A DNA stretch of 64,000 nucleotides from Aplectana chamaeleonis (Eukaryota; Nematoda; Chromadorea; Rhabditida; Cosmocercidae): the NCBI GenBank assembly GCA_029168955.1, contig JAPDOI010001739.1:74501-138500 (forward strand). The letters are read 5' to 3'. Made by a program: the position numbers and the translations under genes. The notes under the pieces are model-generated. The model ran no database searches and was not told the DNA's origin. It saw only the letters and a list, made by a program, of their open reading frames with translations. Positions 12,614 through 22,229 of the stretch are shown in pieces. Each line of letters begins with the position of its first letter. Position 1 is the first letter of the stretch.

Positions 12614-14269
12614 GTACAGACCCATTAGCTTGCTGTCCACCTTCGCAAAGGTAGCCGAAGAACTGATCGTAAAGGACTTGGCGGAGCACAATGAGAAGTA
12701 AGTGATTCAGCATGGATTCAGAAAGCTGCATTCCACCACGACAGCTCTGCTGGAAATTACTAGCTTTGCCATCGATGGTTCAATGCCCAGAAGCCACAGA
12801 GAACTGTAGCTGTTGTCGTAGATCTCACCAAGGCATTCGACACAGTAAACCATGTAGTTCTGTCAAGCAACTTACTGGAATCATCAATACGGCCGTGGCA
12901 GAAACGCTGGATATCGGCATTCATCAAGGGCAGACGAGCCAGAGTTATGTTCCAGAACCATGTCTCCAATAGTATTCCTATTGCAGCTGGAGTCCCGCAG
13001 GGCGGCGTTTTATCGTCTGCCCTCTTCAGTCTGTACCTCGAAGACATGCCCGCCCCTTCGCAGGATACTAAGTTGGTCGCCTACGCCGATGATATGACAA
13101 TGTGTCGGGATCGGGATATACAAGTGGCCGCCTCCAAGATCAATGAGTACCTGGTCACACTGAAAAGCTTTTTCGACCGCAAAATGCTAAAGATCTCTGC
13201 ATCCAAATCGTCGGTATCCGTACTCACAACGGATCCATCGGAGCACAGCGCTCACCCGCATGTCGAGTGGGACGGAGATCGATTACCTACTGCTCGCTTT
13301 CCCAAACTGCTCTGTCTGGTGCTCGATCCATTGCTCAAGTTTCATAAGAACACCGAGCAGAAGCAGGCCGTCGTCAAAGCGAAGCCTAATGTGCTCAGAG
13401 CCCTGGGCGGTACATCATGGGGCAGTAGAAAGGAAACTATTATCAGGACATACAAGGCCATACTTCAGCCCGCTCTGGAGTACGCTGCACCGGTGTGGGA
13501 GCACTTGGTATCAGAAACCTCCTGAACCAAGATGCAGCGTGTACAGAATGCCGCACTTCGTATAGCTACCGGATGTGCAAGAAGTTCCCCAGTCGAGCAC
13601 TTGCATGCGGAGACACGATTATTACCAGTAAAAGAGCACTGTCAGCTCCAGGCCCAACAATTTTTCATCAATATCATGAAGCATCCAACCACCCCTCATG
13701 GAGAGTGCTGAACCCCGTCAGGGAGAGAGGCACCAGAAAGCCATTCGATGATGCTCCAAGCAAAGTCAATCTGCAAAGATGGCACAAATCACAGCAAGAA
13801 CGACTTCGTCTGTTGCGCGAGGAGCTCACACAGTTTGTACGGTGTCATCTGGAAAAGGCGGCGGTAAATCCCATCCTGGGAGTGGTGCCGCCCCGGGTCT
13901 GCACATCCGAGTCTCCACTCGGAAGGAGGGCCAGATGCACCCTGGCATCGCTGCGCTGTGGTCACTCTACTATGCTTATGGCTTACGTCAGCAAGATTGA
14001 CAGCAGCAAATCTGATGTCTGTCCGGATTGCGGTACTATCGGCCATGATACAGCACATTTATTTCACTGTCCGGAGAGACCAACCACGCTGACCACAATG
14101 GACCTATGGACGAATCCATTATTGGTCGCCCAATTCCTCAACCTATGACAGCACCCTCGACGTGGCTGCAAAGAAGAGGAAGAAGAACAGTTGTTGCGCC
14201 GGATGAGGAAGCTGTGTTGTAAATTTTGAGTTGCTTTTTTCCTGCCGATCGTATCAGTCGATAGATTGC

Positions 14270-14729
14270 TAATCAGCACTCAATGCAGTTATTAGCAATA
14301 AACATGAAACGTGAAATCCAGAAAAACGCACCAGAAGGGCCCGAAATCCTTTACTCTCCTCCCACCTCTTTACTCTGACAGTAACTGGTCGTTGGGACAA
14401 TGAAATCTTTTGTGGATCCGTCTTCTGCAATTCTTCTGCAATTCCATTACTCTCTGTGGCTCCGCTCCTTCCTTCGGACCCTAACTAATACTGTTTTCCC
14501 TGATATATTCATCCATTTTCGATCAGCCTCATTTTTCACCGGTGACGACCAACGTGAACATGTTCATCGAACCGATCATCTAGTACAGGCCAGGGAATAA
14601 TGTCACTGAAATAAGACGTTTTAGTGCGTTTCTCGCCCTTTATTCGTAATTTTAGTAACATTTGGTGGCCAACGCATTATTATAAGTGGAAAACTCGGGA
14701 ACGAGAATCATCGTGAATACTGCCTTTAA
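14270..14729. mobile_element. TTAA-type MITE relative, right end clear
   Basis: The right end reads tcgtgaatactgcctTTAA (TTAA at 14726-14729), the inverted terminus of the AGGCAGT-type MITEs. The body matches 59520-59751 (shared gtgaacatgttcatc, ggccaacgcatt) and the start matches 53090-53200 (accagaagggnncgaaatcc). The left boundary is not certain. Confidence 0.55.
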
Positions 14730-14800
14730 GCTATAACCTTCTAAAAAGCCCACTATTTTAGGAACTTGAACTTTTTTGGACGTTTGTGTGTTTTGGAAAC

Positions 14801-14978
14801 AGTGTGGCGCCCTTCAGGGTCCATGTTAGACTGTCGAAAAGTCAATTAGCCACGCTCGACTCAAATATCTTGCTTTCGAGACTCGTACTTTGCAAAAATT
14901 AAAATTTCCGGCGGGATCGAAGCTGCAGCCAGGTGTGGGCCCACACAGTGTAGCGCCCTTCAACGTCCATCTTAGACC
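14801..14978. repeat. 33-bp direct repeat pair
   Basis: A block containing gcgcccttcagggtccat at about 14801-14833 recurs with a few changes at about 14946-14978 (gcgcccttcaacgtccat). The rest of 14730-15000 shows nothing recognisable. Confidence 0.5.
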
Positions 14979-15013
14979 GCGGGAAATAGTAAAGAGGTTA
15001 CATCGACCACGCT

Positions 15014-15388
15014 TCTTCTTCTTCTTTGAAGCCACATTGAGCGTTTTGTCATAGGTAACGGGCGACCAGTAACGGATTCGTCCATAAGTCCATTACGGTC
15101 AGCGGCGTGGTTCTCTCCGGACATATGAAAAGGTGTGCAGTATCATGGCCGAGGCAGCCGCAGTCCGGGCAAACATCTGTTTTGCTGCAGTCTATTTTGC
15201 TGACGTAGGACATAAGCATGGTAGAATGACGACAGCGCAGCGATGCCAGGGTGCACCTGGCCCTTCTTCCGAGTTCAGCCTCGGATGTGCAGACTTGGGG
15301 CGGCACTACTCCCAGTATGGGATTAATGCACGGAGGCGATCTTCTTTCCTCCACACTGCCACGGCACGAACGTACGACATCTCGGCAG
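15014..15388 (-). mobile_element. 375-bp non-autonomous derivative of the 2A retrotransposon
   Basis: On the minus strand the first about 60 nt (15328-15388) match the 5' end of the full-length element at 30702-34141 (shared atgtcgtacgttcgtgccgt). They are fused directly to the last about 310 nt of the family: NPILGVVPPQVCTSE, CPDCGCLGHDTAHLFICP, then a (GAA)n tail. A 13-bp target duplication CATCGACCACGCT flanks it (15001-15013 and 15389-15401), so it was retrotransposed as a unit. A 5'-end plus 3'-end structure parallels RIME/NARTc of trypanosomal ingi/L1Tc. The 3' half resembles copy 2 (PPxVCTSE) more than the full-length copy. Confidence 0.9.
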
Positions 15389-15401
15389 CATCGACCACGC
15401 T

Positions 15402-16446
15402 CCACTCAATTATCCTGCTCTCGTGACTTCTAGCGGAACCGGACCGGACGGGATTGGTAACGTGTCTCATGTCTGACTTGACTTCTGACGATGTGCTTCA
15501 AACTTTATTTCATTCTTACCACTTGAATAAGACAAGAATAATTTTACTGCAATGAAAGATTAGAGGCATCCTGCGGGATAAATTGTTTGAACACATAAAC
15601 TCTAGGTGGGGAGGGGGGGGGGGGGAAGAAGGGGGAAGACGGCCGAAAACCACATACTCACGCTCCTGGGGGGTCTGAGCAAAACTGGCCGGGCCACACC
15701 TCGTGAAATACTCTGACCGGATTGCGAATTTACGCTCACGCGGTCGGCGTGCGTGCCGAGTGACAGCCATGCAGGGCTTCCCCCAAGTATTCAGCTGACT
15801 TCAAATGTTTAGACCGATCGCCCATTATTCCCCGAATCTTCGAAGATAAGTTTTTATAAACCGAATCTCCTTCAAACTTACTTTAGAGATCTCGGCACCC
15901 CCACAACTTTGGTGAAACATGAAAAATCTGTCGAGGAATACCTCGAAAAATTTTTTTAGTCGAAACCTATCGAGAATTTCTGTTCAACACGAGGCTGAGC
16001 AGGGTTGTGACTCGGTCGCAAAAAGTTAGGAATTTTTTGAAGGAAAAAGGGAGGGGGTCGTAGAATGTTTTGGAGAAGAAAGAATTCCTCCTCATTCACT
16101 TGGTAAGCTAAAATGAAGTAGTAATAGTTGTCTTCTGATGGTAAGATTGCAGCGCGAAAACAGCTGTTTCCGCTGAGGGCTACACGAAATCCTGCGCTAC
16201 GGTGGGTATACGGTAGTTTGGGAAGGTATCAGATTTCAGTCACAATTTCGACTCTTTTCCAGGGGTTATTCGGTGTGTCGAATACAAATTTGATTTATAT
16301 TTGTCGAAGGGGGGTCGTAAAAAATTTTCTATTTGTTTTGGTCAACAGGGGGTCGTAGCTCCGTCGAAACTTGGCGCAACGGCCTCCTCAGACTTGGTTC
16401 AACATATCTACCTCTACAATATATTTATAATACCTGAACCTCTATA
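15402..16446. other. No gene; repeat-like
   Basis: Only short poly-G and low-complexity tracts (15606-15637) and a segment at 16003-16386 that shares its end words (cagggttgygac..., gtcgtagctccgycraaa, tggcgcaacggcc) with 54994-55320. This may be one more degenerate transposon family, but I found no matching target duplication. Confidence 0.4.
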
Positions 16447-16806
16447 ATGCCAGAATACAATATCAGCCAGTACACGTTTCCTGATATTTGGGCTGTTTGC
16501 TATGGACCCTTCTCAAAAGCTTTTTATGAGGTGTGTCACAGCAAACTTCTCGCAGAATTAGAGCATTTAGGTATTAAAAACAGTCAGAGCATTTCCCCCG
16601 AACCGAATTCAGCTGCCACTGAGGGTATACCAAGACCCCTCAAACAAGCGGAGAAAAGATTCCTCATGAAGACCACTCTACTGGAGGCACAGGAGAGGAA
16701 TAACATACGGTCAAGACAAATAATTACAGCACTCGTCAGCAATTTTTCGAGCGATAGCACTCGTACGACAACGCCCAGCACCACGGCTACTCAGCAGTCG
16801 AGCTGA
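16447..16806 (+). CDS. Orphan 119-aa ORF, function unknown
   Basis: An ATG-initiated ORF preceded by an A/T-rich leader and ended by TGA. The N-terminal half is aromatic-rich (FPDIWAVCYGPFSKAF). The middle is basic and probably helical (QAEKRFLMKTTLLEAQE), and the C-terminus is Ser/Thr-rich. I recognise no family. It lies 340 bp upstream of the CR1-like ORF1 and on the same strand, so it could be a 5' accessory ORF of that element or an unrelated fragment. A tentative target duplication near 16847-16860 would place it outside the element. Confidence 0.35.
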   Translation: MPEYNISQYTFPDIWAVCYGPFSKAFYEVCHSKLLAELEHLGIKNSQSISPEPNSAATEGIPRPLKQAEKRFLMKTTLLEAQERNNIRSRQIITALVSNFSSDSTRTTTPSTTATQQSS

Positions 16807-17079
16807 CCATCTGAGCGAACATTTGCAATCAGACCGACTTTACTTTCTAGTGACTCCATTTCTACCCTGTCATACGCCCAATAGCTCGTTTGGTTCATCA
16901 TCGCAGTCACAAAGATTAAACTGTCGCAGTGAGATACCCCAGTTAGCAACAATCAGAGAAGTAATCCGTGGGTCTAAAATCTAGTCCGAATTATGTTTGT
17001 CCTCTATACAGTACACGGAACTGGAAAAGAGTGATCAGGACACATAAATATATCGCTCCATGCGTCCAAAGAAATATGA

Positions 17080-17126
17080 AGTCCCGCTCTGTGGTCAGTC
17101 CCGCTCTGTGGTCAGTCCGGCTCTGC
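17080..17126 (+). repeat. 17-bp tandem repeat in the retrotransposon leader
   Basis: Two perfect units of agtcccgctctgtggtc and a third partial one (agtccggctctg) end 20 bp before the ORF1 ATG. Repeats in LINE leaders often belong to internal promoters; that role is only inferred here. Confidence 0.75.
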
Positions 17127-17145
17127 GTTACGTCATCATCTGAGT

Positions 17146-17943
17146 ATGCCACCGAAAAATACGACACCAGCATGGCTGGGGACAATGCTGAAGAGGTGGG
17201 ATGACTATTTTACACGTTTCGACAAGTTTTTTGATGTTTTCATTAAAGTACAAGAAACACAGAATGTTATACTCAGTAAACTTAATGCCATTGAGGAGAA
17301 GTTGGCCGTGAATGCCGAAAATTCGAACTCCAGCTCGGCACTCTACAGCACACTGGTCAAATTTAAGACAGATGCTCGTATCGTGGACGCGAAAGCATGC
17401 AGAATTACATGGATTGGTGTCGGAGAGAAGAGTTCCGAAGCTGCCACAAATGCTTTCGACAGGGAAGCTCTCAAGGAGGTCATTGAATCCTCTGGAGACG
17501 ATGATCTTATGAGAGAGCATAGAAGTGGTAACATAGAAATTCGACGACATCCTCAAACTAGGTCTAGTACTGAAAACACAAGGCCTAGAATTATAAAAAT
17601 CAGTTTAGGAAGTCAGCAGCTCAGAGACAGGTTGTTGGAGCATATGAGAGCTGGCCGCCAATCTCTAACTAAGGACTTTGTTCATTCATACGCCAGGACC
17701 GATTACACTCCCGAAGAACTTCGTCACGATCGCATACTCCGCAAAAAAGCAGGTTTGATGAATATGGAGGAAGGTAAACTAATGTACGTGGTGCGTGACC
17801 TAGTCATCCATAAGCTTAAAAATCCGCGCGACCTACCTTCCAGAAGTACAGGCTCAAGTCTCAGTCCATCACAAATTGACCCAGCCCCAATTCCCGCAGG
17901 TCAACTTGAGGACACGCCAGCCCCCTCTATATCTTCTCGCTAG
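17146..17943 (+). CDS. CR1-like ORF1 protein (nucleic-acid-binding chaperone type)
   Basis: 265 aa from an ATG at 17146 to TAG at 17941-17943. Residues about 20-65 are predicted coiled coil (DKFFDVFIKVQETQ, LSKLNAIEEKLAV). Residues about 145-220 have the layout of LINE ORF1p RNA-binding domains (IIKISLGSQQLRDRLLEHM, DYTPEELRHDRILRKKAG). The tail is Pro/Ser-rich. The expected role is binding the element RNA and forming an RNP. ORF2 follows in the same frame after only 30 nt, so translation coupling or readthrough of the TAG is possible. A PHD or zinc finger is not seen. Confidence 0.8.
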   Translation: MPPKNTTPAWLGTMLKRWDDYFTRFDKFFDVFIKVQETQNVILSKLNAIEEKLAVNAENSNSSSALYSTLVKFKTDARIVDAKACRITWIGVGEKSSEAATNAFDREALKEVIESSGDDDLMREHRSGNIEIRRHPQTRSSTENTRPRIIKISLGSQQLRDRLLEHMRAGRQSLTKDFVHSYARTDYTPEELRHDRILRKKAGLMNMEEGKLMYVVRDLVIHKLKNPRDLPSRSTGSSLSPSQIDPAPIPAGQLEDTPAPSISSR

Positions 17944-17973
17944 GAAATAGGACAATCCAATTCGATCAATCGT

Positions 17974-20808
17974 ATGCATTTCATAAAGAACACCAAAAAC
18001 GCTCTACCAAAACGCACCAGAACGCCTCAGAATTTTTCCCGCTTCTTACTATTTAATGCAAGATCTATTGTGAACAAAATACCTGATTTAAATTTTCTAC
18101 TGCAGCAAAATCCTAAAGCGCTTTTCATCACAGAGAGTTGGTGCAAACCTGATACAATTCATGACGCCATTTTGAGTTCTGATTCAACCTACGCAGTTTA
18201 TCGCTGTGACCGAGAAGGGGATAGAGTGGGGGGTGGGGTGTTGATTCTTGTTCACCGTGACGTTAGCCATCACTTCATATTACGAAAAGATTTTTATGGT
18301 ATGATACAAGCGATTGCCATGGAAGTAGATGCCCACTCTCGGAAGATTTGCTTCCTTCTTGCATATCGCAGCCCTTCCTGTACCACGACTACTTTTATAG
18401 AGTTTGTTGATTTCCTTCAAAGTTTCCTCGAAGACTTGAGCGGTGAAATCGTAATGCTTGGTGACTTCAACTTTCCATTGATTGACTGGGACAACATGTC
18501 CCACAGAGGAAATGCTTCAACCCCGTCGTCCACTCTCTTTCTTAACTTGGTAAGCTCTCTCAATTTAACGCAGATTGTTGAGGAGCCGACTCATGGTCTC
18601 AATATTCTAGACATTTTACTGACATCTGATCGGAGCTTACTTAAACAATGCCACGTTTTTGCACCATTCAGCACGTCCGATCACAATACCGTTTCTTTTG
18701 AAATCTACGACTCTTGCTCGGTTTCCGCCAAAAACGTCACTTTTTTCAGGAATTTTTCGAAAGGGGATTTTGATTCGATAAATTCAAGCCTTGCTCAGAT
18801 TGATTGGATTTCTGTCAGCAACGCCTGCGAAAGCGTGGATGCTTTCTACTCCCATTTCGTGGGCGTTTGTAGCCATCTGATAGAAGAACACATCCCGCTA
18901 ATTCGCCTTAAAGAAACTAGTGAGCGTTACCCTAAGCGCATACGTGTGCTAAAAGCCAAAATAAGCCGTCTGTATTCCACCAGGTCATCCATAAATGATT
19001 CAATATATGTCGCACAATCCCGAAGACTCAAACGCCTACTGGCACGATATCAGATAAAAAAAGAAGAGCGCATCTTTTCGTGCAAGAACAAAAAACGCCT
19101 TTTCAGTTTTTGTCGGAAAAAGCTCAAGCTAGCTGAAACCATCCCAACCATGATCACTGATGGTGGTCATGTCAGGGATGACATTGGTAAATCCAATTTG
19201 TTTGCTAAGTATTTCAGATCAGTGTACAGAAGTCCACAGGATACTGGAGCCCGATTACCTTCAATGACTGGCAGCGAGTTGGACTGGGTAGACATATCGA
19301 GTGAGGTTGTTTATGGCACACTCCGTAAACTCCCTAATAGAGTCTCCACATCACCCGACAACATACCGTACATTTTTCTTAAGAAAGCAGCGATTGGTCT
19401 GACATCGCCTCTCACGCTATTCTTCAACAAATGCTTACTTTGGGGACAAGTTCCTAAAATTTGGAAAATCGGCTTCGTCAGACCAATTTTCAAAAAGGGA
19501 TGCAAATATGATGTACAAAATTACAGACCGATTTGTTTGACCAGTTCAACGAGCAAGGTTATGGAGCGTATAATATGCAAAGCGTTGACGAGTTATCTAA
19601 CGGAAAACAATTTGCTAAACAAAAATCAACATGGTTTCCTAAAACAGAGATCTACTGTTTCGGCTCTTCTATCGACGATTACTCTTTGGCAGAGGGAGGT
19701 GGACAGGGGAAACTATGTCTCCGTTTGTTTTATTGATTATGCTAAAGCATTCGATTCGATTTCGATCCCGTCACTATTGAACAAACTTGCAGCATACGGT
19801 ATAAAAGGCAGCCTGCTAGCGTTTTTAGAGTCCTTCCTAAGCGGCAGATATCAGTCAGTTATCGTTAATGCGGCCAAATCTGACCTGTATCCAACACCAA
19901 GTGGAGTGCCACAGGGCACCTGCATCGGCCCTCTCATGTTCATCCTGTTTATAAATGATCTAGTCTCTGCGCTTCCTTCAGGGTGTTCTTGCAGCATCTA
20001 CGCTGACGACTCCAAAATTTTCACCACAAATGATTGCGCAAAGCTTCAGGCTGCTATAGAAGCTGTAGAGGAGTGGTCGAAGGCGTGGTCTTTGAATATT
20101 TCTACTGAAAAAACGGTCGTCATGAGAATTGGAAGAAACCACCCCGATTTCTCTTTCACAATGAACGGATCGCCTCTCAATGGCGTGTGCGAGATCCGAG
20201 ATTTAGGCATTATGTACAGCGACAAACTCGACTTCGAATGTTACATAAAAAAGCAAATTGCTAACGCTAATTCAAGATCTCATTTTATTCTAAGAGCGTT
20301 TAAAATTCGAAATCCTCGCACATTGTTTCAGCTGTTCGCTTTGTACGTAAGGCCCTTACTCGAGTATTGTTCACCTATTTGGTCTCCTTACAAAAAAAGT
20401 CTTATAGAGGACATTGAGAAAGTTCAAAAGAGTTTCACGTACCGCTGCTTTCTTAGGAGGGGCATCACTGGGTTTTCATACGACCAACGCCTACTTAGCC
20501 TTAAAACCAACACGTTGGAATTTCGTCGCAAAATAATCGATTTCAACCTTATGTACAAACTTACGACGGAAGAAATTTGCTTGACTATTCCCTCGCTTTT
20601 CGAACTTTCTCCAACCATAGGTGTATCAAGAGGTCACCCCTATAGAATAAGACCAGAGAAACCCGCAACGAGAGCATATGAAGGTTCTTTCCTCATAAGA
20701 GTGGTACCGCTTTGGAACAGCCTGAGCACAGATTTTTTCAGATGGAGGAACTCCCGCATATTCCAAACTCATCTAACATGTCATCTCAAAAGTTTGGCTG
20801 ACTACTGA
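17974..20808 (+). CDS. CR1-like ORF2: endonuclease-reverse transcriptase
   Basis: 944 aa, uninterrupted. The endonuclease (about residues 20-240) keeps its signatures: LFNARSI (N), FITESWCK (E), LGDFNFPLIDW (D, N) and SDHNTV (catalytic SDH). RT (about 430-740) has NYRPICLTS, QHGFLKQRST, FIDYAKAFDS, SGVPQGTCIGPL and the catalytic IYADDSKIF. The C-terminal about 180 residues (VQKSFTYRCFLRR onward) match the region typical of CR1/L2-like proteins. It nicks target DNA and reverse-transcribes the element RNA in place. All catalytic residues I can check are present, so the copy may be recently active. There is no RNase H domain. Confidence 0.92.
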   Translation: MHFIKNTKNALPKRTRTPQNFSRFLLFNARSIVNKIPDLNFLLQQNPKALFITESWCKPDTIHDAILSSDSTYAVYRCDREGDRVGGGVLILVHRDVSHHFILRKDFYGMIQAIAMEVDAHSRKICFLLAYRSPSCTTTTFIEFVDFLQSFLEDLSGEIVMLGDFNFPLIDWDNMSHRGNASTPSSTLFLNLVSSLNLTQIVEEPTHGLNILDILLTSDRSLLKQCHVFAPFSTSDHNTVSFEIYDSCSVSAKNVTFFRNFSKGDFDSINSSLAQIDWISVSNACESVDAFYSHFVGVCSHLIEEHIPLIRLKETSERYPKRIRVLKAKISRLYSTRSSINDSIYVAQSRRLKRLLARYQIKKEERIFSCKNKKRLFSFCRKKLKLAETIPTMITDGGHVRDDIGKSNLFAKYFRSVYRSPQDTGARLPSMTGSELDWVDISSEVVYGTLRKLPNRVSTSPDNIPYIFLKKAAIGLTSPLTLFFNKCLLWGQVPKIWKIGFVRPIFKKGCKYDVQNYRPICLTSSTSKVMERIICKALTSYLTENNLLNKNQHGFLKQRSTVSALLSTITLWQREVDRGNYVSVCFIDYAKAFDSISIPSLLNKLAAYGIKGSLLAFLESFLSGRYQSVIVNAAKSDLYPTPSGVPQGTCIGPLMFILFINDLVSALPSGCSCSIYADDSKIFTTNDCAKLQAAIEAVEEWSKAWSLNISTEKTVVMRIGRNHPDFSFTMNGSPLNGVCEIRDLGIMYSDKLDFECYIKKQIANANSRSHFILRAFKIRNPRTLFQLFALYVRPLLEYCSPIWSPYKKSLIEDIEKVQKSFTYRCFLRRGITGFSYDQRLLSLKTNTLEFRRKIIDFNLMYKLTTEEICLTIPSLFELSPTIGVSRGHPYRIRPEKPATRAYEGSFLIRVVPLWNSLSTDFFRWRNSRIFQTHLTCHLKSLADY

Positions 20809-20957
20809 CTTTCATTGTTCAACTCCAACTTCTTCATCCTAATTGTCCAAGCCAAGCAAGCCTAACCACTGAACTTCCCAACTCTTTTCGAAGAGGTTCC
20901 AATCGTTTTGTCTTTTCGAGTCCTTCCCCGTTAAAACATTAGCACAGCAAAATTTTA

Positions 20958-22229
20958 TTTCTAGTGATTCGAACGATTCAGGGCCTGGAATCATTAGGGA
21001 CTTGCCCGCGCGGAGTCTCAGCATTTCGTGCAGTCTGCCTCCATCTCGCTCCTCCGAGGAGGGGCGGGGTGGGGGTGGAGGGCACAGGAGTTGCGGGATT
21101 CCGGGTTGCGTTCACCCTCACCGCAAGGGTGCGTCCTTAAGGAGTACGGGCCAGGACTTCTCCATTCCGTCGCTGGTGTTGTCGTTGTGGCATTGTGCCC
21201 GTGTTGCTGCTGGCGCTGCTGCGGCGTCGGGTTCCTGGATGTTGATGGTGACAGCTCGGTGGTGTTGTTGGCGACGGTAGGTGAAGGCGATGATGTTACT
21301 AGCGCTGGCCAGGCCGTATTTATGCGGCTGTCGCTGGCGCGCGATCACTCATCGCCAGTGATTATTGGTTATATGTTGGTGATCATAGACGACCAGCGAC
21401 CTCCGGAATTTTTCTTCTGTCTGCATACATTGGAAAAACTTTGGCTTCCGAATCTAATAGAAAGAAAGACTGGTCACAACAAAAATGATTACTCACGTTC
21501 TCCCACATCTTGAGACACTTGTTTGGACTCAAATCATCGTGTCTTTTTTACAGAATCAGCTTTCGTCTGGGATTTTTTTAGCAGATGGCTGAATGAATGG
21601 CAACAACATCATCTTCAGTGGCTACTAAAGTCATTTTATGAAACAGAAGCAGGACCAAGAATTATTGATTTGAGAATTGTCTTGCATAATCTCTCATTTA
21701 CCCAAGTTTGAGTGCTGTGTCTTACAGTTTGATGTTACATTAGCTAGAAACGTAACCTCTGCATATGTGCGTTTTTTTTCTTCTTCTTCTTCTTTTATCA
21801 TATATGTTCCCTTCTATTCTTTCTTGAATAAGTGGTCGAATCGCCAACGTTATTACATGCCCCTCGTGTGCTATTTGTCTACACTATAATTTTTTTATAA
21901 CTTATCCAAGTACCTACCGGACACATTCACTGCTGCTGGCCTGACTGCTCTCATTCCTTCGCAATCGCCCTGGGTCCGTACCAGTTTAAAGAGGCTCTTG
22001 AGATACAGAGCCCGCCCGGGAATGGGTAACCAGTTGCGTGCTTAGGTGGTAGTAGATCCCACGGCGGTCAAATAGGTTTGCAGTACTGGTGAGATATAAA
22101 AAGTCCGACATATTAAATAATTCACAATCTTGACTCCATTGCTATATTTGCACCGTTTACAGCACAAATTTCGTTGGCTCTTCGGCTACTATTCTCTTTT
22201 TTTCATGTCGCCTGGCCAACCATGGTTTA
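20958..22229. other. No gene recognised
   Basis: Several ORFs cross this stretch but none shows a family motif. A purine/G-rich part lies at 21050-21090, followed by a run of GTTG/GCTG repeats to about 21280. A (TTC)n run lies at 21772-21796. The 15-nt spliced-leader match (21698-21712) is listed separately. The lower end borders the 3' end of the TRAF-like gene on the minus strand. Confidence 0.4.
21698..21712 (+). other. 15-nt match to the nematode SL1 spliced leader
   Basis: ttacccaagtttgag is identical to the last 15 nt of the conserved nematode SL1 leader. A functional SL RNA gene would continue with a GT splice donor, Sm site and hairpins. Here the next bases are tgctgtg, so it is not a complete SL RNA gene. 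It could be the 5' remnant of a retrocopied trans-spliced mRNA, or coincidence (a 15-mer is unlikely by chance in 64 kb). Confidence 0.4.

Larger units (their letters stand above)
9012..14188 (+). pseudogene. 2A-family non-LTR retrotransposon copy 2, endonuclease-RT part
   Basis: Coding picks up inside the endonuclease (FAGDFNAHTFCSS, SDHVPV) and runs to a TAG at 9763-9765. It continues in the same frame, shifts near 9975, and is cut in RT at KGYR by the hAT-like element 10237-12613. RT resumes at PISLL (12621), then VPQGGVLS and YADDMTM, a TGA at 13523-13525, a frameshift near 13690, and the C-terminal CPDCGTIGHDTAHLFHCP. The 3' tail is GAA-rich (about 14172-14188). Its 5' half lies inverted at 6264-6745. 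It is inactive but close in sequence to the full-length copy at 30702-34141. Confidence 0.9.
16860..20957 (+). mobile_element. Apparently intact CR1-like two-ORF retrotransposon
   Basis: Contains the two ORFs described below with no frameshift or premature stop. Boundaries are tentative. A near-identical tttctagtgaytc lies at about 16848-16860 and 20959-20971 and could be the target duplication, but a match of that length may be chance. The leader holds a short tandem repeat (17080-17126). The 3' UTR ends near an A/T-rich gcaaaattttat stretch and lacks the ACATGTG hairpin seen in the other CR1-like copies of this window, so it is probably a different subfamily. Confidence 0.7.

Noticed and set aside
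21002..21513. Gly/Ser-rich plus-strand ORFs
   Set aside because: Low-complexity G-rich DNA, conflicting frames, no motif and no splice structure found.
21698..21830. Complete SL RNA gene
   Set aside because: The leader match is not followed by GT, and no Sm site or SL RNA hairpins are seen.
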